Source: Nesterenkonia alkaliphila
GTDB lineage: Bacteria > Actinomycetota > Actinomycetes > Actinomycetales > Micrococcaceae
Length of the DNA: 54,657 bases
Assembly (NCBI RefSeq): GCF_009758175.1
Contig: NZ_WRPM01000085.1
Location: 1 to 54,657 of the forward strand
Direction: 5' to 3'
Below are positions 44,984-52,936 of this stretch, piece after piece (the first letter of the stretch is position 1; every line of letters starts with the position of its first letter). The notes beneath the pieces are model-generated. The model saw nothing but the letters and a program-made list of their open reading frames with translations, searched no databases and was not told the origin of the DNA. Both the position numbers and the translations under genes were made by a program.

Positions 44984-45690
44984 CAGCCTGTCCCCATTTT
45001 GTACCCCACAGCGCGCACTGTCCGGATAAACCGTGGATCAGCCGGGTCATCCTGCAGTTTTCGCCGGAGGTGCCCAATGTGGACATCGACCAGATGTTCA
45101 TCGCCAATCCAATCTTGCCCCCATACTTCATTGATGAGCTCCCGCCGGGAGAAAGCCCTGTTCGGATCAGAGGCGAGCACCGCCAAGACATCGAATTCAG
45201 TGGGGGTCAGTTGCACAGGTGCCTCAGAGAGCTGCACTTCCCGACCGGTGAAGTCAACTCTTAGCTCTCCCACATCGATGACAGACGGATAGCTGATCGA
45301 CAGCCGTCGAGGTCTGCGCAGCATCGCACGAACCCGAGCAACCAGCTCCCTGGGACTGAATGGCTTTACGACATAATCGTCTGCTCCCACTGCCAGCCCG
45401 ATAAGTCGGTCGACCTCGTCCACCCGGGCAGTCAGCATCACCACATAGCAGTCGGAGAACGTACGAATCTGTCTACAGACTTCAACACCATCAATCCCGG
45501 GCAGGCCCAAATCAAGGATCACCACCGCAGGGTTTTGCTCCCTAGCCTGGTAGACCGCGTCCTGGCCATTGTCACTGACGAGCACAGAAAACCCGTCTTG
45601 TTCAAGATAAGTGCCCACCAGGTCCGCCAGAGGTTTCTCATCATCCACCACAAGGACTGTGGACTCTTCGACCGCAGTTGCAGAGCTCAT
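44983..45690 (-). CDS. OmpR-family response regulator
   Basis: A 235-aa regulator. The receiver domain (residues 10-125) has the Asp-Asp pair VVDDEKPLADL, the phosphoacceptor Asp in VILDLGLPGIDG and the Lys in VVKPFSPREL. The C-terminal winged helix has LTPTEFDVLAVLASDPNRAF (about 160) and ends in IRTVRAVGYKMG, typical of the OmpR/PhoB class. The start is placed at ATG 45690. It is first in the operon with the kinase. Predicted targets are the repeated boxes at 42549, 43803 and 46941. Confidence 0.93.
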   Translation of the reverse strand: MSSATAVEESTVLVVDDEKPLADLVGTYLEQDGFSVLVSDNGQDAVYQAREQNPAVVILDLGLPGIDGVEVCRQIRTFSDCYVVMLTARVDEVDRLIGLAVGADDYVVKPFSPRELVARVRAMLRRPRRLSISYPSVIDVGELRVDFTGREVQLSEAPVQLTPTEFDVLAVLASDPNRAFSRRELINEVWGQDWIGDEHLVDVHIGHLRRKLQDDPADPRFIRTVRAVGYKMGTG

Positions 45691-45852
45691 CCCTCGATCG
45701 TAGAACACGAGTCGGGGGTGTTGGCTGATGCTTCTGGTCCGGTATACCAGCCCTACCGCTGGTCTGGAGTGGCATGGGCTAAGCTCCGGATGGATGGCTC
45801 ATCTCTATGGCTTCCACCACCAGCCCCGAAGCGACGACGTCCGGAGAGAGTT

Positions 45853-46782
45853 ATGAAAGCCTTGGTCATCGGCGCAACCGGCGCGGTGGGCTCAACTACT
45901 GTGTCGATACTGCGCGGCTGGGGACACCAGGTCACACCAGCCGGGCGCCAAAGTACCCACAATGGCGTTGTCCTCGATGTGGGGGCTCCAGACCTGCAAC
46001 AGCTTGAGCTCCTGGCAGAGCACCACGATGTGATCATCAATGCTTCCGGAGTCGAGAACGAGTCTTTGGGACGTTCTGTCGGTCAGGCGGTGTTGATCGA
46101 TATCAGCGCGACTGGCGCGTACCTTGCCGCTTTGGCTGAGAACGCACCCACCGCCGCCATGGTGCTAGGTGTGGGACTGGTGCCAGGCCTGAGCACAGTG
46201 CTGGCATCGGAACTTCGAACCTCTGCTGGTGATGCCCTCGACGTAGCAGTCATGCTCGGCTCAGGAGAAAAGCATGGTTCAGCCGCGAAAGCCTGGACCA
46301 TCGGACTCGTCGGCAGCGAAATCACCGACACGGCCGATGCGGGTACCGTGTACAACTTCCGGGAGCGCCGCTGGTTCGCATCCTCCTCTGGAAAGCGGCA
46401 CCTCTATCTGCGGGCGGGGTTCCCCGACCACGATCTCCTCGGCGCTGAGCGCGGAGTGAAGATCCGTAGTTGGCTGGCACTGAGCGATCAGACAAGCACC
46501 CGTGCTCTCTGGCTCATCAGCCGTTTCCCACGACTGCGAGGTCTGATCGATAAAGTACCTGAGTTCGGAAGCCAGGACTGGGCGGTGACCGTCGTCAACA
46601 GACGCACCGGCGAGACTCGCCGGGCGACCGGCACCGGCCAATCCCGGGCGACCGGTCACATCACCGCATTGGCCGCGGTGGCTGCCCTGAAGAACCGCCC
46701 CGGACGCCCGGTCACCCTCGATGCGATCCTCAGCTCTTCTGAACTTGCCATGCTTCTCGATATCGCAATTGAGACCGCGTGA
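45853..46782 (+). CDS. Saccharopine dehydrogenase-like NAD(P)-binding protein
   Basis: A 309-aa protein. The N-terminal Rossmann motif ALVIGATGAVGSTTVSIL is followed by a segment with VIINASGVEN and the phrases typical of saccharopine dehydrogenase-like reductases. The substrate is unknown. GGAGAGAG lies before ATG 45853. It is divergent from the two-component operon and followed by a terminator-like palindrome. Confidence 0.75.
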   Translation: MKALVIGATGAVGSTTVSILRGWGHQVTPAGRQSTHNGVVLDVGAPDLQQLELLAEHHDVIINASGVENESLGRSVGQAVLIDISATGAYLAALAENAPTAAMVLGVGLVPGLSTVLASELRTSAGDALDVAVMLGSGEKHGSAAKAWTIGLVGSEITDTADAGTVYNFRERRWFASSSGKRHLYLRAGFPDHDLLGAERGVKIRSWLALSDQTSTRALWLISRFPRLRGLIDKVPEFGSQDWAVTVVNRRTGETRRATGTGQSRATGHITALAAVAALKNRPGRPVTLDAILSSSELAMLLDIAIETA

Positions 46783-46799
46783 GTTTTCCGGTTCTTGCC

Positions 46800-46817
46800 G
46801 GCAGAAAGCTTTCTGCC
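46800..46817 (+). terminator. Terminator-like palindrome behind the saccharopine dehydrogenase-like gene
   Basis: GGCAGAAAGCTTTCTGCC is a perfect 18-nt palindrome (7-bp stem with 4-nt loop) 18 nt past the stop, followed by CGTCTTTGTATT. The T-run is weak. Confidence 0.5.
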
Positions 46818-46940
46818 CGTCTTTGTATTGGCGTCCTGGTCGTGTCGCCACGTGTGTAGCCCATACCGAAACTAAACCGTCCTCGAGGCTTGGCGTATCC
46901 GATGTATGACCGCTGCGTTCTCGCATGTCCGTGTGTTATA

Positions 46941-46966
46941 GAGCTTTGATGAAGATTCTCTAAAGA
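46941..46966 (+). promoter_or_regulatory. Putative response-regulator box B, upstream of the GAPDH operon
   Basis: The 26-nt site contains TTTGATGAAGATTCTCTAAAG and matches box A (42549-42574) in 23 of 26 positions, in the same orientation relative to its gene. Half-sites TGAAG and TAAAG are 11 nt apart. It lies about 105 nt before the GAPDH start. Confidence 0.65.
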
Positions 46967-47070
46967 CCAACTAGTGGCGTCCTACCCATGGCGTGGCTTC
47001 CGGTTGACTGAGAATCAGGACGGCGAAACAGACAGCTCGACAACAGATAGCTGAGGGAGAAGGTACGGCA

Positions 47071-48120
47071 ATGAGCAGGATACGAGTCGCGGTCAACGGG
47101 TACGGAGTCATCGGCAAACGCGTTGCGGACGCCGTGCTCCTGCAACCCGACATGGAACTGGCAGGAACTGCCGATATCACCAGCGACTGGCGAATAGCCC
47201 CCGCTGCATGCCGCATACCAATCTACGCAGCCACCGATGAGGCCCAACACACCATGCTCGCCTCAGGAATTCCCGTACAGGGTTCTCTCGATGAACTTCT
47301 GGACAGCTCCGATATTGTCGTGGACTCCACGCCGAAACATGTCGCTGCGAAAAACATTGAACGCTATCGCTCAGCAGGGCTAAAATTCGTCCTCCAAGGC
47401 GGGGAATCCCACCAGACCACAGGTCACTCTTTCGTCGCCGAGGCAAACTACCAAAGCGCCCTTGGGAGAGAAAGCACGCGGGTCGTCTCCTGCAACACCA
47501 CCAGCATCGTCCGAGTCCTCGGAGCCCTGGACAACGCCAACCTGTTGCAGAAGGCGCGAGGGGTGCTCTTCCGCCGCGCCACAGACCCTTGGGAGTCCCA
47601 TCTGGGCGGGATCATGAACACCGTAGTACCCGAAGATAAGATTCCTTCGCACCAAGGACCCGACGCTCAGACCGTAATGCCGGACTTGGACATCATCACC
47701 ATCGCCGCGAAGAGCTCACACACCCAGACGCACAATCACTATTGGACCCTGCACCTGACCCGAGAGGCAAGCACCACAGAGGTGCTTCAGGCTCTGCAGA
47801 AGGACTCACGCATCGCGTTCATCCGTATGTCGGACGGCCTCAGCGCTCTGAACTCGACCGTTGAGCTCATGCGCGATATCGGCCGACCCCGAGGCGATAT
47901 GTGGGAGGTTGCGATCTGGGAGGACCTGGTCACGGTTAACGGCAATGAAGCGTATCTGACCTATCAGGTTTGTAATGAGGCCATCGTGGTTCCGGACACG
48001 ATCGATGCTATCCGCGCCCTTGACGGTAGGGTCGAAGATGCCGAGTCATCGATACGAATCACCGACCAGTCACTGGGAATGCGTCAAGACTTTCTCCGGA
48101 ACCGGGACGCGGCCCTATGA
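47071..48120 (+). CDS. Type II (archaeal-type) glyceraldehyde-3-phosphate dehydrogenase
   Basis: A 349-aa enzyme of the archaeal-type GAPDH family, oxidising glyceraldehyde 3-phosphate with phosphate and NAD(P). The nucleotide motif NGYGVIGKRVADAV is at the N terminus, the catalytic Cys lies in SCNTTSIVRVLGAL at about residue 140, and PSHQGPDAQTVMPDL and the later TQTHNHY segments are typical of the type II family and not of bacterial GapA. Length fits. GAGGGAGAAGG lies before ATG 47071. The stop overlaps the next gene (ATGA). Its place in a copper island suggests a replacement for a metal-sensitive enzyme. Confidence 0.9.
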   Translation: MSRIRVAVNGYGVIGKRVADAVLLQPDMELAGTADITSDWRIAPAACRIPIYAATDEAQHTMLASGIPVQGSLDELLDSSDIVVDSTPKHVAAKNIERYRSAGLKFVLQGGESHQTTGHSFVAEANYQSALGRESTRVVSCNTTSIVRVLGALDNANLLQKARGVLFRRATDPWESHLGGIMNTVVPEDKIPSHQGPDAQTVMPDLDIITIAAKSSHTQTHNHYWTLHLTREASTTEVLQALQKDSRIAFIRMSDGLSALNSTVELMRDIGRPRGDMWEVAIWEDLVTVNGNEAYLTYQVCNEAIVVPDTIDAIRALDGRVEDAESSIRITDQSLGMRQDFLRNRDAAL

Positions 48121-48395
48121 CAGCGCCCGACTCCGAGCACCAGGAGCCTCATCACCGGCATGCAGGACCGGTGTCCACCCCTCGCCCAGGTGGCACACCG
48201 ATATATGCCTGGGGCGTGGTGGCACTGGCGCTCATCGGCATCATCATTTACCTTCTGGTCGACCATTGGCCCCACGTCGTGGCTGCCCTGCCCTATCTCG
48301 GGATTATCGCCATGATGCTGATGCACATCTTCGGACACGGAGGACACGGGAAAGCCGGCTCTAAGAACGGAGGCGGCCCCCACTCAGATCACTAG
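48117..48395 (+). CDS. DUF2933-type small membrane protein
   Basis: A 92-aa protein with a His-rich N terminus, two close transmembrane helices (about 28-50 and 55-72) and the end MLMHIFGHGGHGKAGSKNGG with clustered His and Gly, typical of DUF2933, which accompanies heavy-metal resistance genes. It overlaps the GAPDH stop and is thus translated with it. Metal binding at the membrane is inferred. Confidence 0.75.
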   Translation: MTAPDSEHQEPHHRHAGPVSTPRPGGTPIYAWGVVALALIGIIIYLLVDHWPHVVAALPYLGIIAMMLMHIFGHGGHGKAGSKNGGGPHSDH

Positions 48396-48407
48396 ACGAG
48401 AGGCATC

Positions 48408-48929
48408 ATGATTGAGGCTTCTCTGGCCGGCCTGACCGCAACTTTTGGCCCCATAAAAAATATTCTCCCTATGAACAAACGTCAGGACGTTGCAATGCAT
48501 ACCTCACAGACTGTCAAAAAAGATCGTCTCAGTGGTGTTGTCACGATTGTTCTCAGTGTCTTCACCCTCGGGACTGGCCTGTACTTTATGGTGCTGCGTC
48601 CTCCGCTTCTGCCCGAGGACATTCGGTTCTCCGGCATCGACACCTCCACGCTGCCACCTGCATTCTTGGATTGGCTGGGTGTGGTCTTCCCCACCTGGGG
48701 CGGGTTCATCACTGGCTTCGGCATCGTCCTACTGGGGATCGGCCTCTATCTGCTGTCAGGCAGGATACTGTGGCTCTACCTCGGTACAGCCGCCGGGATC
48801 TTGGTGGCCTTCGGACGGTTCGTGTACAGCAATATCGTCATCAGTTCAGACTTCCTATGGTTTATCACCGGCCTTTTCGCACTAGCCCTTGGTCTTGCCC
48901 TGATTCTGGTGCTGAGGCGAGGACGATGA
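48408..48929 (+). CDS. Hypothetical membrane protein of the GAPDH operon
   Basis: A 173-aa protein with four hydrophobic helices (about 45-65, 92-114, 120-138 and 148-168). Start is uncertain: ATG 48408 has GAGAGG before it, while ATG 48471 and 48495 would remove an untypical N-terminal tail. No family recognised. It follows the DUF2933 gene by 12 nt. Confidence 0.6.
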   Translation: MIEASLAGLTATFGPIKNILPMNKRQDVAMHTSQTVKKDRLSGVVTIVLSVFTLGTGLYFMVLRPPLLPEDIRFSGIDTSTLPPAFLDWLGVVFPTWGGFITGFGIVLLGIGLYLLSGRILWLYLGTAAGILVAFGRFVYSNIVISSDFLWFITGLFALALGLALILVLRRGR

Positions 48930-49084
48930 ACCACGCCACAGTCGGTCCAATAGCTTTGAAGAACGGGCGTTGCGACACCGCCGAGGTGCACGGCCTACGA
49001 GGTTACCGACTTAGTCCAAGTCACCTGCCAAGACCATCAGCAAGAGTTTCGAGCTGCGGTTGCCATCACCGCTGAAAGGAGATC

Positions 49085-49609
49085 ATGACTAACTGGTATG
49101 TCATCACTGGCGGTCCCAGTTCGGGTAAGACCACGACGGTGAATATGCTCAGTGAGCTGGGCTACGCGACCACGATCGAGCACGCGCGTCACTATATCGA
49201 CCTTCAGCGAGTCACGGGACGAACAGTCTCCGAGATGCGGGCTAACCAAGTGGAGTTCCAGCGCGGAGTCCTCGAGATGCAATTGGAAGAGGAAGCCGAA
49301 CTAGATCCGCAGGACATGGTGTTCCTGGATCGAGCGTTGCCTGATTCCCTTGCCTACTACCGGTTTCTCGGACTGGAACCGGACCCACGACTCCTTCAGG
49401 CTCTTCACGAGGTGTCGTATAGAAAGATCTTCATTCTTGATCTCCTTCCGCTTGCACCCGACTACGCACGCACTGAGGACATTCCAGCCCAGAAACGGAT
49501 CCACGAGCTACTGACCGAGGTCTATTCATCGCTGCCGGTACCAGTCGAGGCTGTCCCCGTCCTTCCTCTACAAGAGAGAACAGAATTCATCCTCAACCAT
49601 CTTAAGTAG
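49085..49609 (+). CDS. Small AAA/NadR-like P-loop ATPase
   Basis: A 174-aa cytoplasmic protein. The Walker A motif GGPSSGKTTT is at residues 9-18. Later it has MVFLDRALPDSLAYY (about 79-93), a Walker B-like hydrophobic stretch ending in Asp, and a basic C-terminal part. This is the layout of AAA_28-type nucleotide kinases or phosphotransfer ATPases. Ligand unknown. GAAAGGAG stands before ATG 49085. It sits between the GAPDH operon and the beta-CASP gene and may belong to the same transcript. Confidence 0.75.
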   Translation: MTNWYVITGGPSSGKTTTVNMLSELGYATTIEHARHYIDLQRVTGRTVSEMRANQVEFQRGVLEMQLEEEAELDPQDMVFLDRALPDSLAYYRFLGLEPDPRLLQALHEVSYRKIFILDLLPLAPDYARTEDIPAQKRIHELLTEVYSSLPVPVEAVPVLPLQERTEFILNHLK

Positions 49610-49697
49610 GCCGCAGAATGGTAGGCACTACGAGCAGACGCAGCCATTGCGATGAGCACTTGGCGTCGAACACGAAGAATCACGAGAGGTGACACCT

Positions 49698-51062
49698 ATG
49701 GCAGGACTGAGGCTCACATCGCTGGGCGGAGCAGGCACCGTTACCGGTTCCAAGCACCTCCTGGAACGAGACGGTGACCGGATTCTCATAGACTGCGGAC
49801 TCTTCCAAGGTCAGAAGAACCTGCGTGAACTCAACTGGAAGCCCCTGCCGGTGGAAGCCTCCAGCATCGACGCGGTGATCCTCACCCACGCCCACCTCGA
49901 TTATTGCGGCTACCTCCCCCGGCTGGTCCGCGAAGGATTCACCGGCCCGATCATCTCCACGAAGGCGACTCGAGACGTCGCCGAGTTGATCCTCAAAGAC
50001 AGTGCCTGGCTGCAAGAGCAGGACGCCGCATTCTTGAACCGCATCAAGAAGTCGAAGCACTCTCCTGCGCTACCGCTCTACGACTCCCGTGATGCACAGC
50101 GAGCTCTCGATGCGTTCATCACCTACCCGTTCGATCAGCCGTTTGAGACCCCGAACGGTGCCACGGTGCGGTTCCGGCGGGCAGGACACATCCTGGGTGC
50201 CGCCACCGTGGACATCCGATGGGATACCCGGCGGATCGTGTTCTCCGGTGATCTGGGCAGATATGACGACCCCGTCATGATCGATCCCGAACCCGTCCCA
50301 GAAGCGGATTATGTCGTGATCGAGTCGACCTACGGCGATCGTCTTCACCAGACCACCCGGGCCGTGGACGCCTTGGCCGATGTCGTGGAGCGAACGAGCC
50401 GGCGAGGCGGAACCGTGCTCATCCCCTCCTTCGCCGTCGGGCGGGCGCAGACCCTTCTGTACTACCTGTGGAGTCTGCGCCAATCCGGAAGACTGCCCCA
50501 GGTGCCGATGTACCTCGACAGTCCCATGGCGATCAACGCCAGCGACCTGCTGCATGCCCATCCCGACGATCATCGCCTGGACCCCCAGACCTGCGACGCG
50601 GTCGGCCGGATCGCCACCTACACCCGCGATCCCGAGGACTCCAAGCGCATCTCACGCAGCAGCGCACCGAAGATCGTCATATCCGCCAGCGGCATGGCCA
50701 CCGGCGGCAGAATACTGCATCACCTGAAAGCCTTCGGCCCCGATCGACGGCACACCATCCTGCTCGCAGGGTACCAAGCCGCGGGCACACGCGGACGCGC
50801 GCTCCTCGAGGGGGCACAGGAGATCAAGATCCACGGGGACTGGATCCCCATCACAGCAGAAGTAGCCAATCTGCCCGGACTCTCCGCACACGCCGACGCC
50901 GATGAACTGCTCAGATGGCTCTCAGGATTCCGCAGAGCACCCGAGAAGGTGTTCATAGTCCACGGCGAACCCCAAGCCGCAGAAACACTGCGCACTCGAG
51001 TCGACCGGGAACTTGCATGGGAAGCGGTCGTTCCCCGACAGAATCAGGTCTTCCAGCTATGA
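49698..51062 (+). CDS. Beta-CASP metallo-beta-lactamase-fold hydrolase (RNA specificity domain)
   Basis: A 454-aa protein of the CPSF73/YSH1-like beta-CASP family, usually RNA endo- or exonucleases. The lactamase-fold motifs are LTHAHLDYCGYLPRL at about residue 60, GHILGA at about 164, SGDLGRYDDP at about 180 and, in the beta-CASP domain, ASGMATGGRILHHL (about 340), then VHGEPQA near the end. The usual HxHxDH is here HAHLDY: the last His, a zinc ligand, is Tyr. The start is ATG 49698 with GAGAGGTG before it. It follows the AAA ATPase gene in the metal island. Confidence 0.85.
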   Translation: MAGLRLTSLGGAGTVTGSKHLLERDGDRILIDCGLFQGQKNLRELNWKPLPVEASSIDAVILTHAHLDYCGYLPRLVREGFTGPIISTKATRDVAELILKDSAWLQEQDAAFLNRIKKSKHSPALPLYDSRDAQRALDAFITYPFDQPFETPNGATVRFRRAGHILGAATVDIRWDTRRIVFSGDLGRYDDPVMIDPEPVPEADYVVIESTYGDRLHQTTRAVDALADVVERTSRRGGTVLIPSFAVGRAQTLLYYLWSLRQSGRLPQVPMYLDSPMAINASDLLHAHPDDHRLDPQTCDAVGRIATYTRDPEDSKRISRSSAPKIVISASGMATGGRILHHLKAFGPDRRHTILLAGYQAAGTRGRALLEGAQEIKIHGDWIPITAEVANLPGLSAHADADELLRWLSGFRRAPEKVFIVHGEPQAAETLRTRVDRELAWEAVVPRQNQVFQL

Positions 51063-51242
51063 ACTGTGAAGCTTCGCCTACTTCGCAACACCACAGCCCT
51101 CCCCGAGAGGCCCACAGTACAGAGCGAGGTGCAAAGAGCACATTCCGCAGGGACCTGCCAGTGAGCTGGCTACTGAGCAACAGCCACCCGAAACGACCAC
51201 CGACTCACAACCGATCTGAGCCAGAGAACAGTAAAGGAAACG

Positions 51243-51836
51243 ATGCATCACCACCGGCCCATCAGACAGTTCATTGCCCCCATCGTGCTGCTGCTTGTAG
51301 GCCTGTTCATCGCCAGCTGCTCCACAAGCTCCGGCCCTTCGGCGACCGCCAAGGAGGATAGTTGGCTCGCTGAGTACAACCTCGACGGTCTCGATGGGCG
51401 AGAGATCACCGAGCAGCTGGATACTATGCCGGTCGAGGACCGCCCCGGTGACCTGATCGCCTCGGTTGAACCCAAGGAGCTCGTGCTCTTTGACGATCAG
51501 GAGAACGAAGCCTCGATCCCGCTACCGGCCGAGGAGTTCTATCTCTCCTTCGCCCCGTACCTGGAACAGACCCATGACTGCCACTTCCACAGTCTCACCA
51601 CCTGCCTGGGCGAGATGCGCCATCAACAGATCGACGTCACCGTTACCGACAGCGACACCGACGTCGTGCTCTTCGATGAGTCCGTTCGCACCTACGACAA
51701 CGGCTTCGCCGGGCTCTGGCTACCCCGCGACATCACCGCCACCCTCACCGTCACCCACGGCGACCGATCCGCTTCCATCCCGATCTCCACCGATGCCGAG
51801 GCCCCGACCTGCATCACCACACTGCAGCTGACCTGA
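51243..51836 (+). CDS. cueP: CueP-like periplasmic copper-binding lipoprotein
   Basis: A 197-aa exported protein. The signal peptide ends in a lipobox near LFIASCS (about residue 26). The segment [13 protein letters not shown] at about 118-130 matches the CxHxxxxTC copper-binding motif of CueP, and later Cys and the TCITTLQ end are also in keeping. CueP binds copper outside the membrane and supplies it to superoxide dismutase in Salmonella. AAAGGA stands before ATG 51243. It follows the beta-CASP gene after 180 nt, in which I see no other gene. Confidence 0.85.
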   Translation: MHHHRPIRQFIAPIVLLLVGLFIASCSTSSGPSATAKEDSWLAEYNLDGLDGREITEQLDTMPVEDRPGDLIASVEPKELVLFDDQENEASIPLPAEEFYLSFAPYLEQTHDCHFHSLTTCLGEMRHQQIDVTVTDSDTDVVLFDESVRTYDNGFAGLWLPRDITATLTVTHGDRSASIPISTDAEAPTCITTLQLT

Positions 51837-51921
51837 CCGACGAAAGGAACGACAGTCGCATCATGGAAAACACACTCTAAGCTCAGATCTATCAACTCAC
51901 AATTGCGAAGGCGGAGACGAT

Positions 51922-52932
51922 ATGCGAGTTGCGGTGTACAGCGTGAAGTCCTATGACGAGCAATTCTTGGCTGCGGCGAACAGTTCTGGGGCTCATGAGT
52001 TCGTTTTTCTGGAACCGCGCCTGACAGAAGAGACCGCGCTACTTGCCCAAGGGTCGGATGCGGTGTGTACGTTTGTCAACGATGATCTCAGTGAAGTGGT
52101 CCTCGAAAAGCTCGTCCGTCTTGGAATCCGAGGGGTCGCCTTGCGCTCAGCAGGATTCAACCATGTGGATCTGGCGGCGGCTTCACGTCTGGGTATGCAG
52201 GTGGTTCGGGTTCCAGACTATTCGCCTCATGCGGTAGCGGAGCACTGCGCTACTCTTGTTCTCGCGCTAAATCGTAAGATCCACCGGGCCTATCAAAGGG
52301 TCCGTGAGGGCAATTTCGCGCTGGGAGGGTTGATGGGCTTCGATCTGTACGGCAAGTCCGTCGGAATAGTCGGAACAGGACAGATCGGGGCATGCTTCGC
52401 CGATATCATGCTTGGTTTCGGGTGCCGCGTTGTGGCCACTGACCCCTTTCCTGATCCGCACTGCGAAGCCAGGGGCGTTGAGTACCTTCCTTTGGACCGG
52501 CTGCTCAGAGACAGTGATATCGTCTCGCTGCACGTGCCTCTGACACCGGAAACTGACCGGCTTATCAATGCTGAACGTGTGGCGGTGATGCGTGATGGAG
52601 TCACTTTGATCAATACCAGCCGCGGCAGACTCATCGACACCCCTGCGGTGATCCAGGCGCTGAAAATCGGCAAGATCGGATACTTGGGGCTGGACGTGTA
52701 TGAAGAGGAGGAAGGGGTCTTCTTTGAGGATTATTCAGAACGTGTCCTCCATGACGATGTGCTGGCACGCTTGCTGACCTTCCCCAATGTGCTGGTAACT
52801 GGACATCAGGGTTTCTTCACCGAGGAAGCGTTGCAGAACATTGCCGAGACCACTGTGAACAACCTAAGCGCGATGGAGAATGCCTCGACACTGGTCAATG
52901 AGGTCACCCTCGAACGACCTGACGGGCAGTGA
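51922..52932 (+). CDS. ldhA: D-lactate dehydrogenase-like 2-hydroxyacid dehydrogenase
   Basis: A 336-aa enzyme that reduces pyruvate to D-lactate with NADH, judged by closest family pattern. Residues visible are the nucleotide motif [17 protein letters not shown] at about 150, the substrate Arg in [10 protein letters not shown] at about 235, and the catalytic His in [12 protein letters not shown] at about 297. Length and layout match fermentative LdhA. The lactate permease gene starts 5 nt after its stop, so the two form an operon. GGCGGAGA lies before the ATG. Confidence 0.88.
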   Translation: MRVAVYSVKSYDEQFLAAANSSGAHEFVFLEPRLTEETALLAQGSDAVCTFVNDDLSEVVLEKLVRLGIRGVALRSAGFNHVDLAAASRLGMQVVRVPDYSPHAVAEHCATLVLALNRKIHRAYQRVREGNFALGGLMGFDLYGKSVGIVGTGQIGACFADIMLGFGCRVVATDPFPDPHCEARGVEYLPLDRLLRDSDIVSLHVPLTPETDRLINAERVAVMRDGVTLINTSRGRLIDTPAVIQALKIGKIGYLGLDVYEEEEGVFFEDYSERVLHDDVLARLLTFPNVLVTGHQGFFTEEALQNIAETTVNNLSAMENASTLVNEVTLERPDGQ

Positions 52933-52936
52933 ATCG

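Noticed and set aside
48926-49075. A 49-codon ORF between the hypothetical membrane protein and the AAA ATPase
   Set aside because: It overlaps the preceding gene end, has no ribosome site and a composition rich in Arg, Ser and Cys unlike a real protein.
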